A stretch of DNA of 64,000 nucleotides from Pyrrhoderma lamaoense (GCA_002794735.1 NBAZ01000008.1:124001-188000), one strand, 5' to 3'; positions 12,013-26,075 are shown, numbered from the stretch's first letter. Notes: generated by a model not told the origin, from the sequence alone. Made by a program: numbers and translations.

Positions 12013-14741
12013 CTAAGGAGGAGCATCATGCGTTTGGTCGACAGATTGACTACGATCCGATCCCGTCCCCGGTGTCGAAGACTGTCGTCGGAGTGAACGT
12101 CGAGTTGCCGGTGCAATCGACGGTGTCGTGATTCTGAGTGCACTCGTGGCCGCTTGTATTTGTTTAGGTCGACTAGGTATGCGGATTTTGAATGGTGAGC
12201 TGGATGGTTTCAGTCTTTTCTCTGACCGATCTGTCCCATTTATAGAATAATCCTGGCCAACGTCCAGGCCAGATTGAGATCTACTTCCGGACGATGATAT
12301 ACTTTCTTTTTGTTTATGATTAGTGTTTATAATGTGATGTGAATTTGCCGCTGAGTTATCTGAACGAGAAAAACGAATGCCGTTGGCTGAATTTTTCTTG
12401 CCATGAGTTTTGATTGAAGTAGCGCCATTTGACGGTCGAGGATGGGGATTATCGTGTAATTTTCCTCGCTTAGGACTTGCCTATTCCAAAATGAAAAAGG
12501 AATGGCAAATTAAAATATGAATAAACATACCATGATATAATTTCCCAATCTACTAGTTTCAGGCGATCCTGTTAACAGAGAACCAGGTAATCCGTTACCT
12601 TCGGTTTGCACCCCTACCTGCTTCTTATTATGAGATGCAAAAGCAGAAGGCGGTGAGTGGATACTAGACTGTAAATGACAAAGGAGCTATAAAAAGCACG
12701 TTAGGCTAGCTTCGGTCCGAGTGAGAAAGAAGCGAGGCCCTACTTCTGCTGCTCTTAGATCGTTCTCGCCATCAGTAGCGAAGGCAGAGCGTTCGTTGAG
12801 CTCCAAAGGAGGTGGTTGTTCGCTACGTTCCTCTAAGGAACTCAAAGATGTGAGGGGTGAGGACGCAGCATCGGAATGATCTATCTTGTCTTGAGTACGA
12901 ATAACGGTTTTATGTCTGACTTTATTCCAAAAGTCGAGAATTATTACTCTTTCAGGAACCCGGTACTTCCTGCCATTGATGAGAATCTCATCGACAGAGA
13001 CTCTTTCCTGGGATCTGGATGGCCATTCTGAGTTAACAACCTCAATATTGCCATTATTGGGCTGTAGTGCTTCTGTTATATCGACCGGTGGACCGGAAGA
13101 TTTGGGTGTACGTTGTTTTGTCTTATCGTGTGTTAGTTTGTGATTCAGTGAAGACAAGGGGACACATGTAACATACTGTACTACTGGCAGCATGGTTTGG
13201 ACATTTCCATTTCCGTAAGAGGGGAGGTAATGAAACCATTGGTGGATCAAGACAGTCGACATGCCAGTGCAGTGAGCAAAAGTCACAGGAAATTATTCGT
13301 CTCCAGTTCTCCGCGTTGACTGACGAATGTCGTCGTTGCCTCTTGATAGGTGACTCAACGGCGGTTTCATGGGGTAGAGCGGACTTCCCACAACGAAAGC
13401 ATATAACAGGCGCTCCTCTATTATCCTTGAGACGATAGGGATCACGTTCTTCTCCTAAACCATGTCTCCTATTGTAGATCTGTAAGCCATAGGTAGGAAT
13501 ATATATAGTGATGAACGAACCCTAATCTGAATGTCTTGACAGATGAGACGTCAATATAAGCCCCATCGGGACCAGTAGAAACTTTGTTGGAGTGATGAGA
13601 ACATGAGAAAGCAAGCTGATTAGTCAAACTAACCGTCTTTAAAATACGAGCGAATATCCTCAGGGAGTTGAAATTCGACAGGGATAACCCCCTGCAAGTG
13701 CCGTAAAAGGGGCGATAGAAACGTTTGTGACAACCGAGGAGCTGGCGTCTGCAATAACAGGTGAACCTAATGTAAACTTATCTGAATTTCTTTGAGCTGA
13801 TTGAATTCACCTCTTTTATTTTACAACCTGGACAGTACCAACTGTCCTCGCCTTCTGGGAAATCGGATGGATCCATTGGTGGGTTAAGACACCAAAAATG
13901 GAATGCCCGGGGCATCCATCACAATAGACTAAGGCCCCAACAGAGCTACACGAGGAACAGTGATCCTCGTTTCTCTGGTTCGCCTAGTGTATGTGTATTG
14001 AGAAAACAGTGCAGGGAAGATGTATCTCACTCACAGAATACGTAGGGATTTCTGATAGTTGCACGATTGCAGGTTCCTCCTTCACCCGTACAGTCGATTT
14101 CCCTTTCTCTAGTTCTTTACCTAAGCCATGTATTTTCCTGTAAAATCTTTTTGAGGAGGGATCTTCAACAGTCATTTGTGTCGAAGCATCTGCAGACAAT
14201 CTAGCTGAAGCAGAACGTGAATGCGTTGAAGGTTCTCCTTCTAAAGAAGTCGAGCCATTATCACTAGCGGTTTGGACGAGATGATCATGACCATCAGCAT
14301 GCACAAGCTCAGAACCATTGGCAGTGGACCCCGTTGCGTTCCTTGCGGAAGCTCTCTGTGCACGATTTGAAGGTCTATGAAGGTGCCCCATCATGATGAG
14401 AGAAACGTTAGTGATTTGACGGATAAGACCAAATTAAATAAGATAAAAAACACGAACCCTTTGTCCAAACGGACACGCTTCTGGCGATGGCCGCTCTCTT
14501 CTAGGGCCAATGCTGCAAGACCACCAGCAAGCCCAGTATATGTAGTCCCAGGATCAGAAAGAGGAAGATATGAAGCAGGTGGATTGGGCTTCTTAGGTTC
14601 AGTCTTTTTCGCGAGTTGTCTGACTGTTTCCAATGAAGGAGGTGCTCCAAGTACTTCTGTAGACAGATCGCTATCAAAATGAGCAGAGCGGACCACTGGT
14701 AGTGTAGCAAAGAGACAGGAAGGGACACTGGTTGAGGCCAT
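12013..14741 (-). CDS. Rco1-like double-PHD chromatin protein
   Basis: Resembles Rco1 (YMR075W), the PHD subunit of the Rpd3S histone deacetylase complex that suppresses transcription inside genes. From ATG 14741 it has a Ser-rich N-terminus. PHD1 (about 13830-13960) reads HCSSCSSVGALVYCDGCP then FHFWCLNPPMDP, EGEDSWYCPGC. PHD2 (about 13170-13290) reads HWHVDCLDPPM, KWKCPNH. Next comes the linker block STGPPVDITEALQPNN-like and KYRVPERVIILDFWNK (about 12920-13100). The C-terminus (12013-12540) is a basic, Ser/Pro-rich disordered tail ending TRRSLRRQSSTPG. A one-base frame break sits in PHD1 at GGGG 13909-13912. Confidence 0.75.
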
Positions 14742-15194
14742 AGCACCGGCAAGAATCTCAAGAAAGAGACCAGAGCCGAAGGTTTGAGAATGTCTTCCGC
14801 ACTTGTAATACTGCCGCAGCTATATATGACTTCACTAGATCACGGTTGCAGGGAGAAAGTCGCGAGCAGGCGTACCATAGGCACTCAACAATACTCCCGG
14901 TTTATGAGTCTTATTATCCCTTATTTCATATCTAGTGGCTACAACGTTGAAAACGTAAATATATTCTAATAGATCAATATTTCAATCATTCTATAATTGT
15001 GTGGAGACACAACTCTTTATGGATGTACCCTCTTGAAATCTGACCTCTGAAAGATGTCTCACGCAAACCTCGTTTCCACAATTAAGAAAAATAATGTTAT
15101 CAATAGTTATGAGAAAAATCATCAGGTTTCGTAGCTACGAATCGTGAAAGTAGTATGATAATATAAACAATGCATTCGAAGTGAAGACGACAAA
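14742..15194. other. Intergenic, Rco1-like promoter / myosin 3' region
   Basis: This 453-bp stretch lies between two minus-strand genes. It should hold the Rco1-like promoter and the myosin 3' UTR. I see no other ORF with family resemblance, and no repeat. Confidence 0.45.
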
Positions 15195-18100
15195 CTACGC
15201 TACCAGAGCTGCTAGTCGTCGTAAATGGGAAACATTCAAGTACGCAGGAACATATGTCTCTAAGCCTGATACCTCACGAGGTAGTGGTACTTCATAGGGA
15301 CCGACTTCCTCAGTTTCGGGAGCGAGTAGTAGATGGTCATTGCGGTCATTAGGAACGACTCTTGACGCTACTACCCTCAAAATCTCAGGAGATATCGGGT
15401 TCTGATTTATTGTATCAGTAACTGAGTATAACCAACCATATATGAGTTAAGGACACTCACCTCATAGTCGGCAACGAAGTAGTTTGTGCACATCCTCTGT
15501 ATCTGGGATGGACTTAACATCCAACATACATCATAGATAATCTCTATGTCAGAAGCCGTTGCCTACAAGGACTCAGTAAGCTCGAACTTGTGAGTATATA
15601 CGTATATATCCTACGTACCTTCTTAAGCTGCAATAGCTTGGTAGCCTGCATGAGATGTTCGAGCTGCAGTGTTCCTTCCGGCATGTTATGTGATTTACAC
15701 CACTCCTCGATACGTGTAATATTGTATTGAATTTGCATCGCTGAGCGGACACCTACCAGTCAGTAACTATATGATATATATATATATATATATAACATAC
15801 CTCTCTTCCAGGAGCAGAAATTGCGACGCATAAGAAGGTCATTGAAACTTGTGACCCCAATGAGTTTAAGTAGCTCTGTGATAACCTGCTGAACAACGGA
15901 TTCCTCCATAAAATAACTTCTCAAACTCTTCCAAACTTTATTGAGTAGATTCAAGACATCGTCCATGCTATATGCGGGTGTTGAGTTAGAGTTCAACAAT
16001 CTGTTGAATAACCGTCCACCCCCATCACTAGTAGTGAATCCGGGAAGAGATTGGCTTTCAATCAGCGCGGGAATTACCATCTTAGATAGCCGCTTTTTCG
16101 TTTCCAGCATCCATGTATGATAGATATTGTACTCCAAGCTATCTAAATCATGCTTAACCATGGTGACGAGTCGTTCATAGTCTGACCAGTCGAATTCTCG
16201 CCCTGCAGGCTCCCCTCCTGGACCTATACCTTGTAACATATCACTTTCTGCGACACAGATGAATGACAACATCTCATGCACATTAGACAACCAAAAGATG
16301 CCGGGTACGATCGCATCCTCCCCTTGGAATGACTGAAGGGTTTGACAATCAGAGACAATAAGGGTAGTAAATTTGTGAACGAACCATAACATGTGATTGA
16401 ACCGTTTGCATAACATTTGCGAGGAAGCGTTCGCTCTCTGGGATAAGGCCGTATTTCCACATCTCATTCGTCACAAGGCTAATCAGATTAGCTGGGAACA
16501 ATATCTCTTTCACCGCGGATGGGTTTGTCAGGCTAGGGGCGGGTATCTTCAAACCCTTGATGAGACCGTCCAGGATATCTTCATCCAGGCGTTTTGCATC
16601 AAGCATGAGTTTGATTTTCTCTTCAGCAGGATCATCATAAATTTCAGATATGCCATTAGAGGACCTGAACCGTGGTAGTCCGTCCTGTCCATTGAATGCA
16701 ACAGAAACAGCTCGCGGATTCCCGTTCTGGTTTCGTTTAGCAGCGTACATAACCTCGTCGACCGACGTCCGATGCTCCGAAGGATCCAAAGAGTAGACAC
16801 CTGCGGAACTGTGCCTTCTCTGGTGTCTTTTAGGTGCTGAACCATTGGCATTAGCGAATGTATCAAGAGAACGGAGATTAGGAGCGAAGGTAGGGGAAAC
16901 AGGGGGTTCGGCCCGAGAACCTCGGGTAAGCGCATTCAATGCATTCGCACGGTTGAGTTGCTCTCTTAAGTTACTAACTTCAGCTTTTAGAGTAGCCACA
17001 ACCGAGCTGTCTTCGTTTCGAGATGGGGCGCTGTCTAAGGCTTTTTGTTGAGCTTCAAGTTTGGCAGTATGTGCACGAAGGTCTTCAGTTAGCCTCTGGA
17101 CAACTGCCTCCTTTTCTGCAAGACGGGATAAAGCATCTGCTAATTTAGTTTCAACATCTTCTTTGGCTCGCAATAATTCATCTCGTTTTGCGACTTCTGC
17201 CTGAGACATATTCAACTCATTCTGTAAGGATTTTGTCCTACCCTCCGTTTCTTCATGGCGAGATATCCACATCTGCAGCTGCAACTCAATCTCTGCCAGC
17301 TTAGCCTGTAGTTCCTTCTTCTCGTTTGTCCGCTCCTGAAGACGTTGAGTGAGCTCAACGACTTTGTTTTCGAGTTTATATGAGATTTCTTTGAACTTGT
17401 TAATAGACCTGGCCTCGGCTCTTAACGCCTTCAACTCTTTACGAGCAAGACGTCTTCGCAAACACGACTGAAGATAGATGATGTGCTTGACATCAGACTT
17501 GAACTGTCGTCGAGCAATTCTAGAATATTATTTGTAATTTCAGTTTTTCATATTCTATATATGGTAGTAAGATACAAACCTTCCTCTAAGCAGACTTTGA
17601 AGAGTGATTGCAGCGTACGAATATCTCTGTTCCTTATATCTCTGCCTTGCAGCCGTTCCTCGGATTTCTATAATCGACGTTAAACAAGAATTTGATCATG
17701 AGAACAAACAAAGACATACGGCTTTGAACAGCTATTATGGACTGTCTGATTGTAAGGAATCTATTTCTCTGGATATGTCGACGGAATAAGCACTGCAATT
17801 TACGGGCAGAAACTTCTCGACGAATGTCAGCTACCAATCTCCGTGCTAGGATACCACGCCACCAAGTCTGAATTTTAATGGCAGCCTTGCGCATATTCTG
17901 ATAGTTTCGTACAGCGAGTCGCCTGCGGACATTTTTTTGTATAAGAGTTACTAAAGCATTCAATTTTTCGGAACGAAGAGATTCAAGAGCAGCGAGCATT
18001 CCTGCCCGGAAGAAGATCTTTGTCAAACCAGCCTGATATTTATCCTCATCATTTATCGTTTTTTTCAGAATTAGAGAACATAAGCCCTTTATCTCTAAGT

Positions 18101-20804
18101 TCTTTATCATAGGGCTCCAATCGGTTGACGGAACAAGCATGTAGTATCTAAGAGACTAGTCAGCACCAATGCAATATACTGTCTGTGTAGATTTACCTTT
18201 CTGCAAATTCCTCGTACGTCCATCGAGAAGGATAACCAGCACAACTTATTCGGATTGTTTCAAGCACACCACACGCACGAAGCTGCCGAGGACTTGCTGA
18301 GGTTGAAACTCCCAAGCCCGCTTCGCCTCATTGGGTTTGATACAACGGATATAATGAACATTAGTCACACTAAGCGTATCCATAAGGCTGATCAGGGAAG
18401 CTTTGAAGATTGACCCTAAGGTCGGCTTTTTAGCCATACGCTTTGTTGATCCCGATCCTCCAACAGCGAGTGTTGCTCGTCCAGGATCAGGAATTAGAGA
18501 AGACCGTCGACTACCGTCTAGCGCAGGCGATGATGGTTAGGACTCTCGGGTGGCTTCGTGGAAGACAGAGCAGTTTCTAAAACCTCTTTCAAAAACGCAT
18601 TACTGGTAGACGCAAGTAGTGCCAGATGTTCGTCGGGTACTGTGTCACGGTTTTTCTCAATAAACCCTTCGGCCTCGTACGTAACATCTAAGGCATAATG
18701 TGCTATAGTGAATGCTGTATTCCAAAGCGAGGTTTCTTAAAGACATTCTTAGTTTCGGGTTTCAGTAACTGCTGATACAACTTCTGCAAAAACGAAGCAT
18801 CACTTCCAGAAGGTAGTCGTGATTCCTCATCTAACAAAGCCAAGACGCCAAGTTTCCCCTCTATGACATCTATACAAGGCTGATTGTCAGAGAAATCAAT
18901 AAACGTCCAATTGATTTCTTCGCGAACGTATTCCTCTTGCTCAAGTTTAAAGACATGAGCATTGAACTGAAAGAAGTATTAGTTAGTTATTTGACAAGAA
19001 GACAAATTCAACTCGTACCTCCTGCTGAAGCTTTTCATTCGCGTAGTTGATACTGAATTGTTCAAACGAGTTCTATGGAGTATGATTAGACAGTGATAAT
19101 ATAGTAAGTACAGCTATTATAATCACCTTTTGGAAGTGTTCAAAACCATAGATATCTAGAACTCCGATAAACATTTCAGCCCTATTTGCGGCCTCACCTC
19201 CCTCTCCAGCTAAGCTTTCGTTGACAATGGCCACGAGCCATTCGAATAAGCACGCATAAACGAACTTCGCAACACTATCCCGGACAACGGTAGCTTGATT
19301 GGCGTTGAGGGATGAGATGATTTTTTCGGATCGGGTCGTGATCTGCTTTTTAATGGTCCATTTTTTGAATTCGATAGGATTTATTCCCATGAATTTAGTG
19401 CAAAGAAGCAGAGCAGGATCATTGTCTTCCATAATGGCATCTTGGCGAGCCTGGGTAATCTTGACATTCCCGAGGTGCAAAAGAGCTGCTAACAACTTAA
19501 AGACTGCCCATTGCTTCTCCACACTGATACCAACAGTAGACAAAGCGTGTTGAGTCGATCGGAAGTCCTCTGCGTCATCAACACCCGGAATGGGGGTAGA
19601 TGTAGGGCCACCTTGACGAAGATAGTGAAACTTTGTGATGTCCGTGTCTAATCCTAAGTCCTTTCGCTCTTTTAATGGTGTACCTGCACAAAGCTGATAA
19701 AAAATATGATAATTGCGTTCTGTTTCTGGCTGATATACCAGACGAGAGCGCTCCAAAAGGTAAGTACGAATACGAGCACCAACAATCTCTTGCTTTCCAT
19801 CGAATAAGATCTGAGTCATACTAGCATTAGCACGACTATAAGGTTAGCTATTCTGAACTTACCTGGATATATTTACCAAATCGAGAAGAGTTATCGTTTC
19901 GAGTTGTCTTGGCGTTACCAAAGGCTTCGAGGATAGGATTTGTAGCCAGTATTTGACGTTCAACTTCACTCGACTCGTCGAGAGAAGTCTTGGTCCGAGA
20001 CTTGCCAACGCTTGGGGATTAACTGATGCAAGGAATCTCATGATTAACTTCGCCTAAAACCGACATCTCTGTAAGATCTTGCAACAGATGAAAAAGTAAT
20101 AAACGAACAGATTCAGTCTTTCCTGCACCACTGGATATAGCTGAGTTGAAGACTGAAGTAGAGCTATAATTGACATGTACTCACCTTTCTCCGGAAACGA
20201 TGATCGTTTGCCCCTGACCCTCCTTGCTCATTCGAGTGTATGCATCTTCTGCGATAGCGAAGAGATGGGGTTCGAGTTCTCCTTTCCTTCTACCGCTATA
20301 TGCCTGGATGATCTCAGGGCCATAGAGAGTAACCCTTTGAAAGGGGTTGACAGCAATAAGGACAATGCCACTATATGTGTAAATACTATGCTGAGCGTAG
20401 CGATTTCGTATCGTGTGTAATACTGTACGGTACAGGGTTAATATGTCATGAAATCAAAGAAAAAAATACAGAAATCAGGGACCTGAGGGTTCATTAAGAT
20501 GGGATAACGTAGCAAGATCATCTGCAGTTTCTAGTAGAGGGGGTTCCGAAGAGGCGGAAGATCACCCCTCCCATCTTTTATATCTTTTCCTTTTGTTTCA
20601 ATAGTTATTTCCTATGATGACAGGGTCAATCTAATTGAAGTTATAGGGATTGAAGATGCTCACTTTTCCTCTATCATCCACAAAAATAAGCTTTACAGAG
20701 TCATTATCACCCTTTAATACCTGTGTTACCTCTGCAGATATCCAACCCTGCTCCTTGTCAGAGAACCAGACCCTAGTCCCCTTCGTGTATATGTTATCGG
20801 CCAT
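15195..20804 (-). CDS. MYO2: Class V myosin heavy chain (Myo2/MyoE-like)
   Basis: Actin-based cargo motor for secretory vesicles and organelles at the hyphal tip. Start ATG 20804: N-terminal SH3-like [20 protein letters not shown]. The motor runs to about 18140, with P-loop GAGKTES (split by an intron, about 20130), [12 protein letters not shown] (switch I), [10 protein letters not shown] (about 19140) and [10 protein letters not shown] (about 18350). IQ motifs lie at 17650-17990 ([40 protein letters not shown]), a coiled coil at 16850-17460, and a DIL cargo-binding domain at 15195-16470 ending LRRLAALVA. The DIL domain separates it from class I/II myosins. One-base frame breaks at 18286-18287, 18720-18721 and 20014-20017 lie in invariant motor sequence. 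Confidence 0.92.
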
Positions 20805-20989
20805 GTTGGCCTACTTTGAGGAAAAAGAGCAAGACACGCGTCAAGGTTGCGGGTAGAGTTAAAGATCGTGACAACCGAATTAAGCGCGCATACGCGACCT
20901 TGATTGAATTACATGAAGTATTTAAAGTATGTACAGTAGTCAGTAAGTAGTACATGCTTTAGAGCATCAGCGTAAGCAGTATCTATGCA

Positions 20990-23818
20990 ATGAACAAGCA
21001 AGATCGCCCTCAGCCAAAGTCACTGTGCTCATTACAGATATTCTAGAATCTTTGGCATCTCTGGAAACAGAAGAAAATAATCTTTCAAAATCTCTAATTG
21101 ACGTCCTTTCTAATAATGAGCCCATCCAAGAGTCACTTTTCCAACTTCGAACGCTTTGTTTACCAATACAACACATACAAGAAGACGTTAAAGTCCTCTC
21201 AGGAAGAGTGCATGCAACTTCAAAAACGGCTGAACGCGTAGGGAGTAGGGTAAGGTGTTTGGATGAGGAGATGAAGCGCGTCCGCGAGGCAATGGATCGT
21301 GTGGTACAAGTTATGGAATTGAAGGTATTTGTTGTATTGTTAGTATCTATAACTCCCCTTTTCAAATGCTCTCACCATAGACTTGTTTATCTGATATGCA
21401 AAATGCAATTGAGAAACAAGATTGGGAGACAGCTACAAGGTTGTGTGCTCGTGCTATGTCAGTACCAAAAGAAATTATAGACGGTCAATTTGCTGGAGTT
21501 GCAGTAGTAAGGGTGAACTTCGCTTTTCGGATCATAACTTCCTTATGGTATTTGATAGCCCACAGCAGAATCGCCATTGCCACCTTTGCAGACCTTGGAA
21601 TCATACAGGGTCTTATTACGAGATATATTCCTGGGACAATTCCGAGATGCATCTGAAGCTCGAGACTCTACTTTGACTACACGCTTCTTTAAATTGTTTC
21701 CACCTATAGGGTGGGAAGCCGAAGGTCTTGAAGCATATGCCTCTTTTGTACTAGACCTAGTCCAAACAAAGTCACCCACCTCGGCCAAGTGTACGTCTAC
21801 CTACATAGATAAAATCAAACTTCAGATATTGAACACTGAGATTAGCATCTTCTCCTCTGTACTATGTAACTTCTTTAACTGCGCTTTTTGAAAGTGTGTG
21901 TAGCATCGTTGATCAACATCAACCCGTAGTAGAAAAGTATTATGGTAAGGGAAAGATGCAAATTGTTGTAAAGCATCTCATTGGGGAATGTGATAAGGTT
22001 GTGAAGAGGCTTCTAAGCGATTGGGAAGATGTACGACATATGAATAGAAAGGTATTTTACTATGGGAATCATTACATAAACGCTGATTTAATTTATCCTG
22101 AAGTTATCCGATATTTCTACTTCTCTGCCTTCCCCATACCGACATCGAGAAAACAAGACACGTTTGTGAATTTCCTTGAAGAGCAAAATATCGAACCAAA
22201 GGACATAGACAAAGTATTAAATGAGATCTCCGCGCTTGTTCTCCGGTTTACAGCTTTTCGTAAATTTTTGGTCACGCATTTACATGTTCGTAATGGATCA
22301 TATTATTTCTCGCATTCACTCAACATGTACATAGGGAGACACACAGTCTCCATTTCCAAATGTTGACCAGAACGTCAACTCAGATGAAGCCAGTACTATG
22401 GCTCTTGATATAGTCGACTTAACAGCAGACTCCAGGTGTAAATCAATGTTTGAGGATGTTATCAGCAGGTTCTATGTACCCTTCGAAACATGGTTCCTTC
22501 GTTATACGATCTCTCAGGTACCATATATCTCCATATATACTCTTACCTGAGAATCTAAATTATTGAGTGTAGGCCCACAAAACATCTTTGGTCGATACAA
22601 CACAATTTCCAAGGGTGTCAACCGTTCCTGATCTAGTTTTTTATATACTGAAAACCATTCTCAACCGTCTTTTGAGCATGGGTTCCGTGTGGGCTATCAA
22701 AGAGACTACGGGTCGACTCAAAGAAATAATAGAAAACGAGTATGCGTTGGTATTCAAACGAAAGCTGGATGATGTCTACAGGAGCTCCCCTCAAGGTAGC
22801 ATTGGTGGACGTGCCGAGAAATCGGAACTTGAAAAAAAGATATCATTCCTTGTATGTGGTTTCTATCATTCTAGGAGAAAACAATACTGACAGAATATTT
22901 CTAGGTGATACTCAATGATCTCGATATGTCGTCACTCCATTTGGAGAGATTAATCAAGGAGTTTGTTTCTTCACAAACAATGACTCACAATTTTCTTCCC
23001 CAAGAAACAGAGCAAGTATCTACCGAGATATCTACGCTCTTAATTCTGAATACGAGGTTTCGATCGTATTTGAAGGTAAACTGGTTCAATGATCAAACAT
23101 CGAGGATACGTTATAAAGCCATTGATATGAAAAATATAGGGAGGAATTGATCAACTCTTCAACCAACTCATCAGACCACGGCTCAGGAGCTTAATTCCAG
23201 ATGTTTATAAGGATATCACCTACAATCTTGAAGAAGAAGGTTATGCTAATGCTGAATATCAAGACTTGGTCCGCAAACGATTCATTAAGCTATGGGATGG
23301 TATATTTGACGGGTTTAAGGTGCTTTATAGAGACATCAGTTGATCCTTATTTTAATACTTCGGCCTACCTTTGTTTAGGAATTATTAACCGAGTCGAATT
23401 ACCGTTTGATATTTGGTATGGCTTTAGATGTTCTGATCCGACCATGGGAAAAATATATTCTCACACTCAGATACTCTGAGGTTTGTACCTACAATATTCT
23501 CCATGACCAGTACTAATGAGTGTGGCAGCTTGGAGCTATACGATTTGACCAAGATTTGCGTTCCATATCAACTTACTTATCTACGCAAGTATCTCTTAGT
23601 GATATCAGAGAAAGACTACAGAGACTCCAACAAATATCTATGTTATTGAACATCGACAAGGTTAGTAACAATTCTCGATGTGAAGATTTGATGAACTCAG
23701 AAAATTATTTGTATTCCCTAAAAAGGACGAAGACGTTAATGACTTCTTTAGTAGTAGTGGAATTGCTTGGAAGCTCAATCTAACAGAGGCCCGAAATATC
23801 GCCAGTCTGAAAGTCTAA
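20990..23818 (+). CDS. COG4: Conserved oligomeric Golgi complex subunit 4
   Basis: Lobe A subunit of the COG tether for retrograde traffic within the Golgi, interacting with SNAREs and Sly1. ATG 20990 gives MNKQDRPQPKSLCS, followed one frame over by TDILESLASLETEE, so one base is missing near TT 21032-21033. Then QNAIEKQDWETATRLC, RFFKLFPPIGWEAEGLEAYASF (about 21690), VDQHQPVVEKYYGKGKMQIVVKHL (about 21910), DVFYILKT-like VPDLVFYILKTILNR (about 22640), MSSLHLERLIKEF, QLGAIRFDQDLRSISTYLSTQ (about 23530) and a final TEARNIASLKV, TAA 23816-23818. About ten introns. Divergent from the myosin gene (185 bp between starts), convergent with Vps2 (99 bp). Confidence 0.85.
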
Positions 23819-23917
23819 TACTATTGTACAATGCCTAGTTCATTAAATTAGTTTCATCGGATAAATACAAAGATATTATATCACATAGGAACAAGAGGTT
23901 GGGGATATGCATATTGA

Positions 23918-24861
23918 TTATCCTCGTCGTAGTGCGTCAAGACGAGCCTGTAAGGCATCTTCGTCTGATAAGGTTCCCATGTCGGGTGGCTTGATGTCCC
24001 CAGCACCCCTTCCACCTGGAGCCATAGATCCATCTGCCCTACAGCGACAGCTTGCCTACTATCCGCCAAAGGAGAAGCCAGAGAGCCTGTAGGTGCTTCC
24101 ACAAGCTGAAGGAGTGTCAGTAAACACGAGAATCTAACAAGCTGATACCTCGTACCCTTTGTGACAAGTCGACTCCAATCTCATCAAGGACTTCTTTCAA
24201 AATCTTATCACCTTCCTCTTCTTCATCCTCCAGCTCATCATCCATCACATCATCTACCGCGTCGGACATCATTTCTTCCTTCATATCCATCGTGGCACTC
24301 TCCTTTTCAAACTCCATCATTATTTTCTGTATACCCGGAAGATTGAGCCCTTTGTTCATTGCACCCATAGCCTTTGTAGAAGGTACTAAGCAAAATGAGT
24401 TGCGATACTAGATTGATACTCACTCGAGTAGCACCTCGCATAGCTTCGCCATCTGCTGATTGCTGCGTAATGTTTGTATACGAAGACTAACAGCTTGTAG
24501 CTGTGTTCGCATCTGATAGAACTTCTGGACGTATCGCCTTGTTCGCACAAGGTCCTTTGCCATTACTTTACATGCATTCTGGCATTATGGAGTTGTCAAT
24601 AGCGTTGAGTTCTCTTCAGCACAATAAACACGAACCATCTGACCTGCTTTTGCGCTCCGTTTGATATCTTGAATGAGCTTCTTCTCCTGCTGTTCAAGTT
24701 TGCTTCTCTCCCGATCGAGCTCACGTTGAGCCTTGGCCAACGAACGCTGGTGTTGACGAAGTCTCTCTGCCGGGGATACTGGTCTCCCAAACAAAGATTC
24801 CTATGGGAGCTGTCAGCATGATATGAGAAGCTTACAGCTCAGTACTTGCAATGATGTTCAT
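23918..24861 (-). CDS. VPS2: ESCRT-III subunit Vps2/Did4 (CHMP2)
   Basis: Forms ESCRT-III polymers with Vps24 and Snf7 for multivesicular body sorting and membrane scission. Exon 1 is only MNII (24850-24861), followed by a 49-bp GC-AG intron (24801-24849), then SLFGRPVSPAERLRQHQRSL, a basic alpha1 helix, then MAKDLVRTRRYVQKFYQMR, LQAVSLRIQ, AMNKGLNLPGIQKIMMEFE, an acidic stretch with DEIGVDLSQ, and the C-terminal MIT-interacting motif DEDALQARLDALRRG, TAA 23918-23920. The typical length of about 220 residues is met. The last exon is shifted by one base at CCC 24037-24039. Confidence 0.9.
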
Positions 24862-25112
24862 TGTTGTCAGTGTAATAAAATTTGCTTGATATGTATGTAC
24901 TATAGCGGTGAAATAGCAAGTTACAATTATGATACATTGTCTGCCCGTGACTTCGTAGTATACACAAAGTACTACCTAATCTAAGTTACTACCAGATAGT
25001 TGCAATACACTCACTACAGAATACATGTCACATGTGTACACTGTATGTACACATGCAAGTGACAGACGCCCGAAGCAATTCAGCCGCAATCATCACTCTC
25101 AAACCAACAACC

Positions 25113-26075
25113 ATGGACCCGCCTGAAGTTGGAGTGCGTTGTGAATATTCATCTTGCAGTCTCCTCGACTTTCTTCCTGTAAAATGCTTTGCATGTCACA
25201 AGACTTTCTGCAAGGATCATTATTCTGTTGATGCACATAGCTGTACGGAAATAATAGATAATAATGATATCACGTACTCCGAGAGGGCCGTGAGGTGTAC
25301 CCTTTCAGATTGTGCATTACCCACTGAGGGCCCTGAAGGAATAGTACATGAAGGTGATAAAGCCTCTGTGACATGTCCTCATTGCTCGCTACAGTTTTGT
25401 CTCAAGTAGGTTTCCACTCAATTCGGAGACATTGTCCTGACACCTTTGAGAAGACACCGTTTCCCCTCATCCCATGGTTGTGCGTGTCTGAAGCAAGAAT
25501 CTTCCTCGTCCAGAAATATGGAAGCAAAGACTCTGTTATCAAAACACTTTCCGGAGCGCTACACTGCTGATAAATCGATACCTAGTAGACCCGTGAAAGT
25601 TTATGAAAAGACGAGAAAACTCTGAAAGTTCGAATGATGAAAATTCGACAGTCTGCTGTTCCTGGGACCCCAAATTGAGACATTCTTCAGTTCAAATATC
25701 TGAACGTGTTCACGTACAAGTTATTTTCAATGAACTTAAGACCCCGAAAATATTTTGGTTTACTAAAGTACGGCATAACCTTTCCAGTGATAAACCTATA
25801 TAAACCTATGACTGAATCTCTGGTAGACAATCTCCATAGGTAGGGCCTTAGATCTTCTCCAAACCCATTTCAAAGCTTCATCTCGTCAGGTATGTGAATA
25901 GATTAATGAAGAGAGTCCAGAGGATTCTAAAATCGAGCTGTCCCTATATTAGAGTTGGGTTTTATTGAAGGTGTCGGAAACTTCGGAAAATCATGTACAA
26001 CTAGCATTTGATAAGCCCCTCGGCGAAGAGGTTGAAGATGGATCAGTTTTATTTCTCAGAGAGGCTCCGGAATAA
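25113..26075 (+). CDS. AN1-type zinc finger protein (ZFAND1/Cuz1-like)
   Basis: Family members link the proteasome and Cdc48/p97 under arsenite or stress-granule stress. Two AN1-type fingers are visible: CEYSSCSLLDFLPVKCFACHKTFCKDHYSVDAHSC-type spacing from 25140, and CTLSDCALP..VTCPHCSLQFC through the intron at about 25407 to HRCPDTF. A C-terminal ubiquitin-like region follows (VHVQVIFNELKTPKIFWFTK, then VEDGSVLFLREAPE), TAA 26073-26075. The arrangement (two fingers, then a UBL-like tail) fits ZFAND1 better than ZFAND2/5. Exon edges between 25.4 and 26.0 kb are approximate. Divergent from Vps2 (251 bp), convergent with the GH3 gene. Confidence 0.78.

Noticed and set aside
14501..14761. Overlapping minus-strand ORF of 86 codons
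   Set aside because: A hydrophobic out-of-frame shadow of the Rco1-like N-terminus.
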